Positions 35,054-48,451 of a stretch of DNA of 62,753 nt are shown piece by piece. Where the stretch lies: contig JAJEGW010000037.1 in the NCBI GenBank assembly GCA_022819605.1, forward strand, positions 1-62,753. Direction: 5' to 3'. The position numbers and the translations under genes were made by a program. The notes beneath the pieces were generated by a model, which saw nothing but the letters and a program-made list of their open reading frames with translations, had not been told where the DNA came from and did no database searches. Within the stretch, counting starts at the first letter, position 1. Each line of letters opens with the position of its first letter. Source of the stretch: Silicimonas sp. (GTDB taxonomy: Bacteria > Pseudomonadota > Alphaproteobacteria > Rhodobacterales > Rhodobacteraceae).

Positions 35054-37190
35054 CCTCGCGCTTGGGCTCGAAGGTGCCGATTATCCTGGCATCGTGCCCC
35101 ATGTCGCGCACTGCGCGCAGGACGATCTTCGTGTCATCCGGAGGCAGAGCGGCAAGCAGACCGCCAGCGGTCTGCGGGTCGAACAGCAGGTCGCCTCGAC
35201 CGCTGTCACGGAGGTCGATGCTGGCCGCCGCGCGGTTCGCGGGCCAGATCGAGGATCGCGTCCCGGCCGCGCAGAGGGCTTCGGCGCCGTCGTAAATCGG
35301 GATGTCGTCAAGGGCAATGCGTGCCGTCAGTGCGGATGCTTCCGCCATGCGGCCAAGATGTCCCGCTAGGCCGAACCCCGTCACGTCCGTCATGGCCGAG
35401 GCGCAGCTGGCCAGCAGGCGAGCAGCGTCCCCTTGGGAAGTCGCCATGGTTTGCAGGGTGGCTGCGACATCATCCCCGTTGGCGTCGCCTGCCATCTCTC
35501 CGGCCAGAAGCGTTCCGGAGCCGATGGGCCGGGTGATGAGCAGGGCGTGACCAGCCTGTGCGCCTGCCAAGGTGATTGCCTTGCCTCGGGTAAGACCCGT
35601 AACCGTGAACCCAATGACCATTTCGGCGCCGATCGTGCTGTGTCCGCCCGCGAGTGCGGCACCGGCACCTTGGAACACTTCGGACGCTGCATGCATAATT
35701 TCGGAGAGCCAGGACCTTTGCAGGTTCTCTGCCATGGGCGGCAGCGTGACCTGCGCGAATGCGGCTTGCGGCTCCGCGCCCATTGCCCAGACGTCGCCGA
35801 GTGCGTGAAGCGCGGAGATGCGGGCGAACAGCCATGGGTCATTCCAGAATGCGCGCAAGTGATCGGTCGTGACCACTTGTCGTGTTTCGCCGGTACCGAG
35901 AATGGCCGCATCGTCGCCGGGTCCAAGCTCGACATCTGCCCGATCGTGTTCTGGCAGGTCGGCAAGCACCGAATCGAGCACGCCTGATCCGATCTTTGAG
36001 CCGCAGCCCGTACAAAGCGGCTTCGGCCCGAGAGCCAGGTCCACGCCTTCGGCGCGCGTGCCGGGCAATTCCGGGGCCTTCATTTCCGGCAGGGTGTTCA
36101 GCTTGTCCATGAAGACACGGTCGATCCGGTCCTTCCAGCGCCAGACCCAGTCTCCCGTGACGCGCATTCCCCACTTGTCGGCCAGTGCGGACTTGCGTCC
36201 CAGCGAAACAAGCTTCAGGTAGTGCGACTGCGGCCGGAAGGCGCTCAATTCCGTGCCAGATACTGCGGCACGAAGGTTGGCTGTCAGGACAGGCGCGGCG
36301 CGCACGGCGAATACCCCTGCTTTTGGTCTCGGCGCATGTTCCATATGCGCGCAGTCTCCGACCGCGAAGATCGCCGGATCCGTTGTCGACTGCAGCGTTG
36401 CTCCAACCGTTACGAAGCCGTCTTTCAGGTCAAGCCCGGTTTCCTCAAGCCAAGGGAAGGGCCTTGCCCCGGCCGCGCCGACCGCCAGTTTCGTGGGCAG
36501 TTCCCGACCGTCATCAAGGACAACTGCATCCGGCAGAACCTCGCTGACCTGGTAGTTCTGGATCAACTCAATGCCCTGCCTCGACAACTCGGCCAAGAGC
36601 CTCGCGCGGGAAGACCTGGCCATGCCGACAAGCGGGACGCCCGTTTCGATGACCCGAATTTCTCCACTGTCCAAGGAGTGCCGCATGGCCATGGCAAGCT
36701 CTGTACCGCCCACGCCACCGCCGATTACCGTCACTGGACCTCCGCCTTCTTCAAGATGCCGGATCCAGCGAGTGGCAAAGGGTCCAAGCGGCTTGGCGGC
36801 GATGCCATGCTCCGAGAACCCCGGAAGTTCAGGCATGTCCGACGTGATGCCTATGTCCAGCGACGCGACGTCGTAGGCCACGGGCGGGCGACTCTCGATC
36901 GAAAGCGTGCGTTCTGTCCGGTCAATGCCCGTGACATGTCCAAATATCATGCGGGCGTCGGCAAACCTTGCCAGCCGGACAAGGTCGATCTCCAGCGCGT
37001 CACGTGGATAGTGACCCGCCACGAAGCCTGGCAACATGCCGGTATAGGGCGCGGTGGCGCACGGGTTGATGACGGTCAAGCGTGCGCCGGGCATCGGGTT
37101 CATGCCCCAGCTGCGGAGCAGGAGGGCATGGGTGTGGCCTCCGCCAATCAGGGCGACTTCCTTGGTCAGGGGCAGGGGCAGGGCGTGCAT
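35034..37190 (-). CDS. selD: Selenide, water dikinase fused to an NADH dehydrogenase-like flavoprotein
   Basis: A 718-residue fusion. Residues 10-370 are a pyridine nucleotide-disulfide oxidoreductase/Ndh-2-like domain with two dinucleotide loops (IGGGHTH at 15 and IGGGVGG at 156) and FAVGDCAHME. Residues 385-718 are SelD, with CTGCGSKIG (Cys396, Lys399 match E. coli Cys17 and Lys20; the E. coli Cys19 position is Ser) and GDDAAIL. SelD makes selenophosphate from selenide and ATP; the flavoprotein part may reduce the selenium donor. This fusion is known in other bacteria. It is convergent with mnmH. Confidence 0.9.
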   Translation of the reverse strand: MHALPLPLTKEVALIGGGHTHALLLRSWGMNPMPGARLTVINPCATAPYTGMLPGFVAGHYPRDALEIDLVRLARFADARMIFGHVTGIDRTERTLSIESRPPVAYDVASLDIGITSDMPELPGFSEHGIAAKPLGPFATRWIRHLEEGGGPVTVIGGGVGGTELAMAMRHSLDSGEIRVIETGVPLVGMARSSRARLLAELSRQGIELIQNYQVSEVLPDAVVLDDGRELPTKLAVGAAGARPFPWLEETGLDLKDGFVTVGATLQSTTDPAIFAVGDCAHMEHAPRPKAGVFAVRAAPVLTANLRAAVSGTELSAFRPQSHYLKLVSLGRKSALADKWGMRVTGDWVWRWKDRIDRVFMDKLNTLPEMKAPELPGTRAEGVDLALGPKPLCTGCGSKIGSGVLDSVLADLPEHDRADVELGPGDDAAILGTGETRQVVTTDHLRAFWNDPWLFARISALHALGDVWAMGAEPQAAFAQVTLPPMAENLQRSWLSEIMHAASEVFQGAGAALAGGHSTIGAEMVIGFTVTGLTRGKAITLAGAQAGHALLITRPIGSGTLLAGEMAGDANGDDVAATLQTMATSQGDAARLLASCASAMTDVTGFGLAGHLGRMAEASALTARIALDDIPIYDGAEALCAAGTRSSIWPANRAAASIDLRDSGRGDLLFDPQTAGGLLAALPPDDTKIVLRAVRDMGHDARIIGTFEPKREVKVRVD

Positions 37191-37229
37191 GGGAATTCCC
37201 TAGCCTGATGCCGACGGCTTGGCGAGCAC

Positions 37230-38264
37230 TCAGTATCCGCTCATCTCGAGATAGCCTTCGCCGGAATGGCTTCCGCTGGCCCGGATGGGGCCTTCCCAGT
37301 AGGAAATTTCCGTGCCCATCCAGCTTTGCGGGTATATCGCCTCGGCGCGAATCGCGATGCCTCGCGCCTCGTGCGCAATGTCCCAGACTACCGGGAGCCG
37401 CTGTCCGGCAACCTCTGCCCATTCGACCGGAGTCATCTCGAGAGAACCGACCCGAAGCGGCTCGGGCAATCCGTCTGCGGCAATCCAGGTGCCGACAACA
37501 TACGCGCCCCTCGCACGGTCGCGCAGACGGTAGACCATCAGTTTTTCGCCGTCCGAAAGGTGGAGCGAAACCCAGTCCCAACCGGTCTGGTCCGGGGCGA
37601 GGGGCTGGGAGGACCACTCCCGGTCCAGCCAGGCCCGTCCGGTGACGTGAATCTCGCCCTTTGGCAGGGTCAGCGTGCCTGATGCCGAAAAGAACGGCTG
37701 CGAGTAATAGTGGCTGGCCTGTCCCACGAACGACTTGACCGAGAATCCGTGTTCGCCCTGCGGCACGAACGGTCCGTTGCTCGACAGGTCGAGGTCGTAT
37801 CGGAATTCATGGCTTTGAGCCGTAACGCTCACTGTTGACAGGTCTGGCCCGTCCAAGCGCCACTCGTCGATGAACGCCTCGAACGGTGCCGCCGTCACGC
37901 CAGCCTGGCCGATGCCGCCACGCGCCAGGCGCTCGGTAAAGAGGTGTCCCGTCGGCGTTGAAACGGCTGCATGCCCCATCCACATCTGGTCTTCCGGCTC
38001 GCCGCCCGGCGAAAGCGCGATTCGGAAAAGCGTCCATTGGATTCCGTAATCGGTGCCTTCGGCATCCTTGAGATTCGCGGTCACGTACCACCATTCGATG
38101 CGAAACTCAGGGTGCGAGCCGTGGTCGTCCGGAAACGTGAAGCGCGTCGCCGGGTCGGGCAGGGCGTAGCCCTCGGATGTCTGCCCAAGCTCGGCAAGGC
38201 CTTGGGCCATGGCCAGGGAATGCGTGATGCAGAACAGCAACGGCAGGAGTGCTCTAGCGTTCAT
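37230..38264 (-). CDS. AttH/CrtC-like secreted lipocalin-type protein
   Basis: A 344-residue exported protein with a signal peptide (about 20 residues, ending AMAQ). It belongs to the hydroxyneurosporene synthase (CrtC)/AttH family, seen in HPEFRIEWWYVTANL, GWDWVSLHLSDG and RAWLDREWSSQ. Family members near an FtsX-type permease and a LolD-type ATPase are the AttH part of the AttEFGH export systems, not carotenoid enzymes. It overlaps the permease gene by 11 bases. Exact role of the system is unknown. Confidence 0.78.
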   Translation of the reverse strand: MNARALLPLLFCITHSLAMAQGLAELGQTSEGYALPDPATRFTFPDDHGSHPEFRIEWWYVTANLKDAEGTDYGIQWTLFRIALSPGGEPEDQMWMGHAAVSTPTGHLFTERLARGGIGQAGVTAAPFEAFIDEWRLDGPDLSTVSVTAQSHEFRYDLDLSSNGPFVPQGEHGFSVKSFVGQASHYYSQPFFSASGTLTLPKGEIHVTGRAWLDREWSSQPLAPDQTGWDWVSLHLSDGEKLMVYRLRDRARGAYVVGTWIAADGLPEPLRVGSLEMTPVEWAEVAGQRLPVVWDIAHEARGIAIRAEAIYPQSWMGTEISYWEGPIRASGSHSGEGYLEMSGY

Positions 38265-40656
38265 GGCTGAACACCCTGGCGAGATCTGCGGGCGGACGTT
38301 TGGCGAGCTGGTATGCAGGCCAGATGCTCGCAAGCCCTGCTGCGCCGAGGGACAACGCCCCTAGCAAGGCCCAGTCCAGCGGAAAGAGATGCATCGGCAA
38401 TCGCCAGCCGAACGCCTCGACATTGATGACCGCCAGCAGCATCCATGCGAGAACAAGGCCGACGGGCAGTGCGAACGTGAAGGTGAGTGCCGCGAGAACC
38501 AGTGCGCGGATGAATTCCAGCCTTCCAAGAGTAGTCCGGGTGAGACCAAGCGCCCAGGCGGGCGCAAGTTGCGGCAGACGCATCGAGGCAAGCGTGAGGA
38601 GGCTCGTCAGGATGGCCACGCCTGCTACGGCGAGAGTAAGGAAGTTGAGTGCGGCCGTGACGGCAAAGGTCCGTTCGAAGACGGACAGCGAAAACTCCTT
38701 GATCGCGCCCTGGTCAGTGATTCTGTCCTCCGGCAAGCCGAATTCCTCGGTCAGCGCGGCCGTGAGGGATTCCCTGCTCCGATCAGGCACGAGGATGCCG
38801 AAGTCGGAGCGGTCCACGTCTGGATAGTGGCGAGTAAGGGCATCGAGCGGCAGGACGACCTGTCCTTGGGGATTGCCGTAGTCGCTGTAGATGCCGATGA
38901 CTGTCGTCGTCCATCCGCCGGGCAGTGGCAGTCGGTCTCCTAGCGACATTTCCTCTCGTCGGGCAAGCTGCTCGTTGACCAACGCGCCTGTGCCGGCCGC
39001 AATCCGGCTCCAGGTGTCCGGCAGGGCCGACAGGAGCGGCCAGTTCGAGGCATAGATCGGGTGGTCGACCACGCCGTAGATTTCGGCTGGCGCGCCCATG
39101 ACTTCTGCGTCGACATGCCAGATCGGAAGGACGGCGTCGGACCTTTCGTCGAGAAACGCCATGAGTGCAGGAATGTCGGCTTCGTCCTCAACCGTAACGT
39201 AGAGGTCGCTGACGAGGCGCTGATCAAGCCAGCCGGCAAATGTGGCGCGGAAGCTCGCGACCATGGTTCCCACGCCGACATTTGCCGCAAGCGCCAGCAG
39301 GAGCGCCATGAGCGCCAGCGAAAGGCCTGGCAGCTGCTGTCGCGTGTCCGCCCAGAACCATTGCCCGATCGGACCGCTTGACCATCGCGCCATGAGAGCG
39401 ATGAGCGAAGACAGGATCATTGGAAGGAAAAGCGCCGCCGCAGCGAGAAAGCCTCCAACGAGAACGAAGCCGCCTAAGAGGCCGCCGCCAAAGGTCACGG
39501 CGCCAAGGGCACCAGCCAGGCAAAGGGCTGCTCCTCCCGCCTGCCACCGCATGGCGCGACCGCTGGCCATGATCCATGCGCGCGGACGGGCGGGCGCGAG
39601 AGGGGGCATTCTGGCGACGCGCCACAGCCCGTTTGCGGCGGCAACGGCGGTGCCGACGCATGCGATGCCTACGCCGCCCAGCCACCAGAGCGGCGAGAGC
39701 GTGAGCGCGTCGTTGACGGTCGCGCCGTAGAGACCGCGAAGCGTGGCGGCGACATCGGGAAGCAGCGCAGTTGCCATGAGGTATCCGACGACGATGCCCA
39801 GCGCGCCGGCAACCAGCGCCAGCGTCAGCAACTCTGCAATCAGGCACAGGACAATGCGGCGCGCGGAAACTCCGAGCGCCCTCAGGGTGCGCAGGACAGG
39901 ACGGCGCTGCTCGAACGCGAGACCCACTGTGCCGTGGACGATTGCAAGTCCGACCGCGAAGGACAGGAGCCCGAATGCAGTCAGGTTCAGGTGGAAGCTG
40001 TCCGTGAGGCGTCCAAGATCGTTTGCCGTGGCTGGCGGCTTGATCGCGAGTTTCGGTGCCACGGATGCGAGATCGGGTCGCAGCAACGGCTGGTTCGGTG
40101 CCAGAAACAGCCTGCTGAAGCCGGCCAGGTCCAGCAGTTCTTGCGCGGTCGTGATGTCGGCCAGGACCATGTTTGGAGTCAGGTCATCGATCTTGCGAAG
40201 CCTGTCCTCGAGATCCGGCAGCCGGGTCGCCGTTGCCGGGTTGGCAAGGAGCTTCCCGTTCGTCCCGATCAGTTCCGGATAGAGGCTCGGATCGACCGCG
40301 GCCGCAATGCCTGTGCCCTGCGGAATGGTGAACGGATCCATGCCCAGGAGCCGGACGCGACCGCCTTCTGCAGACAGCCAGCCGTCGACAAGCGGGCTGA
40401 CAAGCCAGCCAGCCCTTCGAAGGGCGGCATAGGTCTTGACCGGAATCACGCCTCCGTCGGTCCGGACGAGTTCAGAAAGCCCGCCGCCGCCAAGGATGTT
40501 GGCAGCCTCCGCATAGGACTTGCGCGCTTCCGCATTGATCGCCTGCACGCCGGACCAGAGCGCAGTGGCGAGCGAAAGGCCCAGCAAGAGGGTCGCCAGC
40601 TGGAACGGGCTGCGTCGCCAGTGGGACAGAAGCGCCGTGAGAACCGGTCCGATCAC
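38254..40656 (-). CDS. FtsX/MacB-type ABC permease (AttFG-like)
   Basis: An 800-residue permease with one N-terminal span, a large periplasmic segment, and two FtsX-type membrane domains (around 220-400 and 680-800), i.e. the two halves that are separate genes in some systems. It overlaps the ATPase gene by 4 bases and the AttH-like gene by 11. Such LolCDE/MacB-like transporters move hydrophobic substrates or lipoproteins outward. Confidence 0.83.
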   Translation of the reverse strand: MIGPVLTALLSHWRRSPFQLATLLLGLSLATALWSGVQAINAEARKSYAEAANILGGGGLSELVRTDGGVIPVKTYAALRRAGWLVSPLVDGWLSAEGGRVRLLGMDPFTIPQGTGIAAAVDPSLYPELIGTNGKLLANPATATRLPDLEDRLRKIDDLTPNMVLADITTAQELLDLAGFSRLFLAPNQPLLRPDLASVAPKLAIKPPATANDLGRLTDSFHLNLTAFGLLSFAVGLAIVHGTVGLAFEQRRPVLRTLRALGVSARRIVLCLIAELLTLALVAGALGIVVGYLMATALLPDVAATLRGLYGATVNDALTLSPLWWLGGVGIACVGTAVAAANGLWRVARMPPLAPARPRAWIMASGRAMRWQAGGAALCLAGALGAVTFGGGLLGGFVLVGGFLAAAALFLPMILSSLIALMARWSSGPIGQWFWADTRQQLPGLSLALMALLLALAANVGVGTMVASFRATFAGWLDQRLVSDLYVTVEDEADIPALMAFLDERSDAVLPIWHVDAEVMGAPAEIYGVVDHPIYASNWPLLSALPDTWSRIAAGTGALVNEQLARREEMSLGDRLPLPGGWTTTVIGIYSDYGNPQGQVVLPLDALTRHYPDVDRSDFGILVPDRSRESLTAALTEEFGLPEDRITDQGAIKEFSLSVFERTFAVTAALNFLTLAVAGVAILTSLLTLASMRLPQLAPAWALGLTRTTLGRLEFIRALVLAALTFTFALPVGLVLAWMLLAVINVEAFGWRLPMHLFPLDWALLGALSLGAAGLASIWPAYQLAKRPPADLARVFSHER

Positions 40657-41312
40657 TCTGTCAGCTTTCCGTGGCTCAGGTGCAGTCGCCTGTCGGCGGC
40701 CTTTGCCAGACGCATGGAATGAGTGGCGATCAGGAGCGCGGCTCCCGTTCTGCGGGCGAGGGCCAGCAAGAGGTCGAAGACCGCTTGCCCGGTGCTCTCG
40801 TCCAGGTTTCCGGTGGGCTCGTCGGCCAGTACCAGTTTCGGTTCGCTCGCAACCGCCCGGCCGATTGCAACGCGCTGCTGCTCGCCGCCGGAAAGATCCT
40901 CGGGGAACTTCTCGAGATGATCCGCGAGGCCGAGCGAAGCGGTGAGTGCCTGCAATTCGACTGACGCGGCGCGCCCGGCCAGGCGGGCATGAAAGACGAG
41001 GTTCTGGCGAACGTTCAGCGAGGGAATCAGGTTGAACTGCTGGAAGACGATGCCGATCGAGTTCCGGCGCAGCGCCGCCCGTCCGCCATCATCCATGCAG
41101 CAAACGTCTTCTCCGTCGAACAGCACCGATCCGTCATCCGTTGGTTCAAGCCCCGCGATGATATGCAGCAGCGTGGACTTGCCTGATCCGCTTTCGCCGG
41201 TCAGCGCCACGACTTCGCCCGCGTCAAGCGACAGTGACACGCCGTCGAGCACCGTGATCTGGCGCTCGCTTCCGGGAAAGCCCTTCTTCAGGCCGTGCAC
41301 GTCCAGCAACAT
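40653..41312 (-). CDS. LolD-type ABC transporter ATPase (AttE-like)
   Basis: A 219-residue ATPase with Walker A GESGSGKST, signature LSGGEQQRVAIGRAV, Walker B LVLADEPTGNLD and switch His in IATHS. The LADEPTGNLD pattern is typical of the MacB/LolD group. ATG 41312 gives the standard N-terminus (LLDVHGLKKGF); the frame is open further but without a ribosome site. Head of the three-gene export operon, divergent from dnaE. Confidence 0.87.
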   Translation of the reverse strand: MLLDVHGLKKGFPGSERQITVLDGVSLSLDAGEVVALTGESGSGKSTLLHIIAGLEPTDDGSVLFDGEDVCCMDDGGRAALRRNSIGIVFQQFNLIPSLNVRQNLVFHARLAGRAASVELQALTASLGLADHLEKFPEDLSGGEQQRVAIGRAVASEPKLVLADEPTGNLDESTGQAVFDLLLALARRTGAALLIATHSMRLAKAADRRLHLSHGKLTE

Positions 41313-41402
41313 GATGCCAACATATGTCGGAAATTTGGCGAAAGGACGAGACCAAACGACAGCAGGCTTTCCCTCCGGCAATGGTGACCATAATGTCGCG
41401 CC

Positions 41403-44873
<3,471 letters not shown>

Positions 44874-44920
44874 GTGCTTGGCTCTTTCCAAGTGAAATGC
44901 CGAAGGTGCAGTTCAAAGCT

Positions 44921-45094
44921 TCAGCAGGCTAGCGATCTCGGACATTCGCAGACGACATAGGTGCGCGCACCGCCCTTGGCCTCGTTCAGCCTTGCTTTGC
45001 CCCGGAGCCAAGTGTCGAGGGCAGGGACGCCCGAAGAGAACTGCGAGATGCCGTGGCTGGAGGTAAGCGGCTCCGGCGGCCCTAGCGGTCCCAT
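44921..45094 (-). pseudogene. TacT-like GNAT toxin, truncated
   Basis: The frame starts at ATG 45094, overlapping the antitoxin by 13 bases, and reads PEPLTSSHGISQFSSGVPAL, DTWLRGKARLNEAKGGARTY and VVCE before a TGA at 44921 after only 57 codons. That is the N-terminal third of a GNAT acetyltransferase toxin of the TacT group (about 165 residues); the acetyl-CoA loop and catalytic Tyr region are gone. It is too short for the open-frame list. The break lies next to dnaE, so the rest was deleted. Confidence 0.77.
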
Positions 45095-45339
45095 TGGGGC
45101 CGGCGCGCATAACGTGCCTTCACTGCGGGGTCCGGCTCCATCGGAGAATCAAGCGCCGTGACAAAGTCGTCCCAAGCTTCGTCGTCGAGTGCGATGATGG
45201 GGCACTCGTTCAGGGCCTCTATCGCAGCCGCCTCGCTTGACCGGAGCACGAATTCGGTCCGGCTCACTCCCTGGATTGACGCCGCGCGGTCGATGAAGGC
45301 AAGGCGCTCGCTGGATGTTCGGACGTTCACTTGAGGCAT
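45082..45339 (-). CDS. TacA-type antitoxin (DUF1778)
   Basis: An 85-residue DUF1778 protein. NVRTSSERLAFIDRAASIQG and SRTEFVLRSSEAAA give the ribbon-helix-helix domain, and the C-terminal ALDDEAWDDFVTALDSP is the segment that normally wraps the acetyltransferase toxin. The frame is complete, but the toxin that overlaps its end is cut to 57 codons. A TAGTAT box shortly before the ATG may be a -10 element of a near-leaderless transcript. Confidence 0.84.
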   Translation of the reverse strand: MPQVNVRTSSERLAFIDRAASIQGVSRTEFVLRSSEAAAIEALNECPIIALDDEAWDDFVTALDSPMEPDPAVKARYARRPQWDR

Positions 45340-45556
45340 GCCATACTATTTTTGCCGGATCGCTTGGGGGGGTACAAGCCCGACTTCAGGAAATAGCAAC
45401 TGTGTAGCTTGCTTGTAATCCGCCCTGCAGTGCACGGAGACGGACGTCATCGCGGGCTTGTCCGTACGGACGAACCTGCCATGTGTCAGAGGCCTCCAGT
45501 GAATTGGGCGAGTCCCATAGCGACGCGACTTTATGATCGGCGGACATTCGCGGCCG

Positions 45557-47734
45557 CTATTCTTCACTGTGAGTAAGGGCTGGCACATCCGCGGCCCCGG
45601 CAGACCCGCGTCCGGACAGGGACGGGTTCTCCATGAAGAACCGATGGCAACTGAACGCTGTCTCGTTCTCGGGCACTTCCGCGCGTGAATAGCTGCCGTC
45701 GGGACCGAGAATCCAGCTTTGTGCGACGTCCGCCAGATTTGCGGCCATGATCTGCCTCACGATCTGAGCCTTGACTGTCGAATTGGTGCATTCGACAAGC
45801 GTTTCGACCCGCCGGTTCAGGTTCCGTCCCATCCAGTCGGCAGAGGAGATGTAGACCCGCGCCTTCTTGTGCGGCAGGCCATGGCCGGCGCCAAAGCAGA
45901 CGATCCGGCTGTGTTCAAGGAAACGCCCGACCACGGACTTCACGCGAACGTTTTCGGACAGCCCCCTGATTCCAGGTCTCAGGCCGCAGTTGCCCCTGAC
46001 GACCAGGTCGATTTCGACACCGGCCTGGCTGGCACGATAGAGCGCGTCGATCACGTCGGGTTCGATGAGCGAATTCATCTTGGCCCAGATCATGGCCGGC
46101 CGGCCGGCACGAGCGTGTCCGGCCTCAACGGCAATCCGCTCCAGAAGCGTGTCCTTCAGGCTGATTGGCGAGATTCGCAGGTTTTCCATGCCTTCGGGCT
46201 GTGCATAGCCGGACAGGTAGTTGAACACTTTCGTTGCATCACGGCCCAGCGCGGCATCGCAGGTGAAAAGCGAGAGATCCGTGTAGATCTTTGCGGTGTC
46301 AGGGTGGTAGTTGCCGGTGCCGAAATGCGTGTACGTCACCAGTTCTCCGCCTTCGCGGCGCACCACCGTCGAAATCTTGGCATGCGTCTTGTAGTGCAGG
46401 AACCCGTAGACCACGTGGGCTCCCGACCGTTCCAGCCGCCGCGACTGCCGGATGTTGGCGGCCTCGTCGAACCGCGCCTTCAACTCGACTAGTGCCGTGA
46501 CCGATTTTCCGTCTTCCGCCGCCTCGCAGAGAGCGTCGACGATGGGCGAGTTGCGAGAGGTCCTGTAGAGCGTCTGCTTGATCGCGACCACGTCGGGGTC
46601 CCGCGCGGCCTGCGCCAGGAAACGAACGACCATGTCGAAGGTCTCGTAGGGATGGTGCAGCAGCATGTCCTTTTGCCGTATGGCCGCGAACATGTCGCCG
46701 TCATGGTCCTGCACCCGCTCAGGCACTCGCGGCAGGAATGCCGGCCAGAGCAGATCGTAGCGTTCGTCGAGAACGAGTTCGTTCAGGTCGCCCGGACCCA
46801 GCAGCCCGGGCAGTTCAAGAACCTCGGCTTCGGAGACCCGAAGCTCCTCCATGATGACCCGGCGGAGATCTTGCGGCGCGCCTTCCGACATGGTCAGCCG
46901 GACCACCTCGCCTCGCCGACGACGCTTCAGCGCCACCTCGAATTCGCGGACCAGGTCTTCCGCTTCTTCCTCGAGTTCCAGGTCGCTGTCGCGAAGCACG
47001 CGGAAAGTGCAGTGTCCGACCATCTCGTAGCCCGGAAACAGCCTGTCGAGATGAAGGAGCAGCAATTCTTCCAGGGGAATGAACCGATGCATGCCATCCG
47101 ATGCGGTGAGCGCCACGAAGCGCTGCACCTGGGCAGGCACCGGCAGAAGCGCACGCAGCGCCCGCTTGTCCGTCCGACGGCGCAACTCCAGCGCAAGCGA
47201 GTATCCCTCGTTCGCAATGAACGGGAACGGGTGCGCCGGATCGATGGCCAGCGGCGACAGGATCGGGAAGACCTGATTAAGGAAGAACTGCTCGAGGTGC
47301 GTCTTGTCGCCCTTGGACAGTTCCTCGCGCGTCAGAAGGCAAATTCTGTGCTTTGCCATTTCCGTCCGCAGCGTCTTCCAGACCTCCTGTTGCTCGTTCT
47401 CCAGTCGACGCGTGTCGGCGTCGATCAGGACGAGTTGTTCCGCGGGCGAAAGGCCGTCCGCCGCCGGTGTCGTGTTCCCGGTATGCGCGAGCTCGCGCAG
47501 TCCGGCCACGCGCACGGTATAGAATTCGTCCAGATTCGTAGCGGAAATCGAAAGGAACCTCAGGCGCTCCAGGAGCGGAACGCGCGGATTCCCGGCTTCT
47601 TCCAGTACGCGCCGGTTGAAGGCGAGCCACGACAGTTCCCGGTTGATGAAACGGTCTGGGCCGGAGAAGTCCTTGCCCCTCAGCTCCCTTGGACGGGGCA
47701 TGGGGGCTGACAGAAAGTTGGTGAACGCGTTCAT
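45557..47734 (-). CDS. ppk1: Polyphosphate kinase 1
   Basis: A 725-residue PPK1 with the N, head, C1 and C2 domains in order. The conserved HYKTHAKI contains the His that carries phosphate, and [16 protein letters not shown] follows it. PPK1 makes inorganic polyphosphate from ATP. It starts at ATG 47734 after AAGGTG, 39 bases downstream of hdaA on the same strand, the usual neighbourhood in Rhodobacterales. Confidence 0.94.
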   Translation of the reverse strand: MNAFTNFLSAPMPRPRELRGKDFSGPDRFINRELSWLAFNRRVLEEAGNPRVPLLERLRFLSISATNLDEFYTVRVAGLRELAHTGNTTPAADGLSPAEQLVLIDADTRRLENEQQEVWKTLRTEMAKHRICLLTREELSKGDKTHLEQFFLNQVFPILSPLAIDPAHPFPFIANEGYSLALELRRRTDKRALRALLPVPAQVQRFVALTASDGMHRFIPLEELLLLHLDRLFPGYEMVGHCTFRVLRDSDLELEEEAEDLVREFEVALKRRRRGEVVRLTMSEGAPQDLRRVIMEELRVSEAEVLELPGLLGPGDLNELVLDERYDLLWPAFLPRVPERVQDHDGDMFAAIRQKDMLLHHPYETFDMVVRFLAQAARDPDVVAIKQTLYRTSRNSPIVDALCEAAEDGKSVTALVELKARFDEAANIRQSRRLERSGAHVVYGFLHYKTHAKISTVVRREGGELVTYTHFGTGNYHPDTAKIYTDLSLFTCDAALGRDATKVFNYLSGYAQPEGMENLRISPISLKDTLLERIAVEAGHARAGRPAMIWAKMNSLIEPDVIDALYRASQAGVEIDLVVRGNCGLRPGIRGLSENVRVKSVVGRFLEHSRIVCFGAGHGLPHKKARVYISSADWMGRNLNRRVETLVECTNSTVKAQIVRQIMAANLADVAQSWILGPDGSYSRAEVPENETAFSCHRFFMENPSLSGRGSAGAADVPALTHSEE

Positions 47735-47773
47735 GACACCTTTTTGACCGTCGATGTTACAGAGGGATGACGA

Positions 47774-48448
47774 TTATGGACCCTTGTGCCGGTACTTGTC
47801 CAGAACCTCTGCGGCGAGGTCGCGCGTGACCTTGCGACGTTCTGCAAGCGCCCGGGCGTCAATTGCAGCCACGATGCGTTGCGCTTCTGCGAAGGAACGG
47901 TCCATGTGCCTGGTCAGCCAGCTGATTGCCGATGGCGTTACGGCGTTCTGGCGATCTGCAAAGAGCTTCATCAACACTGCGGCAAGCAGGGCTTCATCGG
48001 GTGCGTCGATGCGCACCACGTCCGTCGCTTCCATGCGGCTCCTCAGGTCTGGAAGTCCGACCTTCCAGTAGCGAGGCGCACGGCGTGCGGTGAGCAGCAG
48101 GCAATGACCCGACGCAGCAACCTGGTTATGCAGATGAAGCAACGCCCTTTCGGCGCTGCCTTCGATCCTGTCTGCGTCGTCGAGGGCTACGGATTCCTCG
48201 ATGCTGCCTATGTCCAGCCTTTCCAGATCCGGCGGCTGTATCAGGTGCGCGCCCTCCTGTTCCGCCCAGATATGAGCCAGATGCGTCTTGCCCGCACCTT
48301 CCGGACCGACGAGAACCATCTTTCCGTTAGGCCAGGTCGCGGTTTCTTCCAGACGGGCCAGGGCGAGTTGATTGACCTCCGAGACAAAGAAGTCTCCCCG
48401 ATCAAGCGAAGTCCGAACCGGCAGATTCAGGATCAGTTGCTGCGCCAT
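47774..48448 (-). CDS. hdaA: DnaA regulatory inactivator HdaA
   Basis: A 224-residue DnaA-like AAA+ protein without the DnaA DNA-binding domain. The N-terminal QLILNLP fits the sliding-clamp binding motif; Walker A is GPEGAGKT and Walker B is VALDDAD. In alphaproteobacteria HdaA stimulates ATP hydrolysis on DnaA after initiation. It begins three bases after the AI-2E gene stop, so the two are translationally linked. Confidence 0.88.
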   Translation of the reverse strand: MAQQLILNLPVRTSLDRGDFFVSEVNQLALARLEETATWPNGKMVLVGPEGAGKTHLAHIWAEQEGAHLIQPPDLERLDIGSIEESVALDDADRIEGSAERALLHLHNQVAASGHCLLLTARRAPRYWKVGLPDLRSRMEATDVVRIDAPDEALLAAVLMKLFADRQNAVTPSAISWLTRHMDRSFAEAQRIVAAIDARALAERRKVTRDLAAEVLDKYRHKGP

Positions 48449-48451
48449 GCC

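Noticed and set aside
37230-38264. Carotenoid 1,2-hydratase (CrtC)
   Set aside because: The fold family matches, but there are no carotenoid genes here and the partner genes are an FtsX/LolD-type transporter, so AttH is the better reading.
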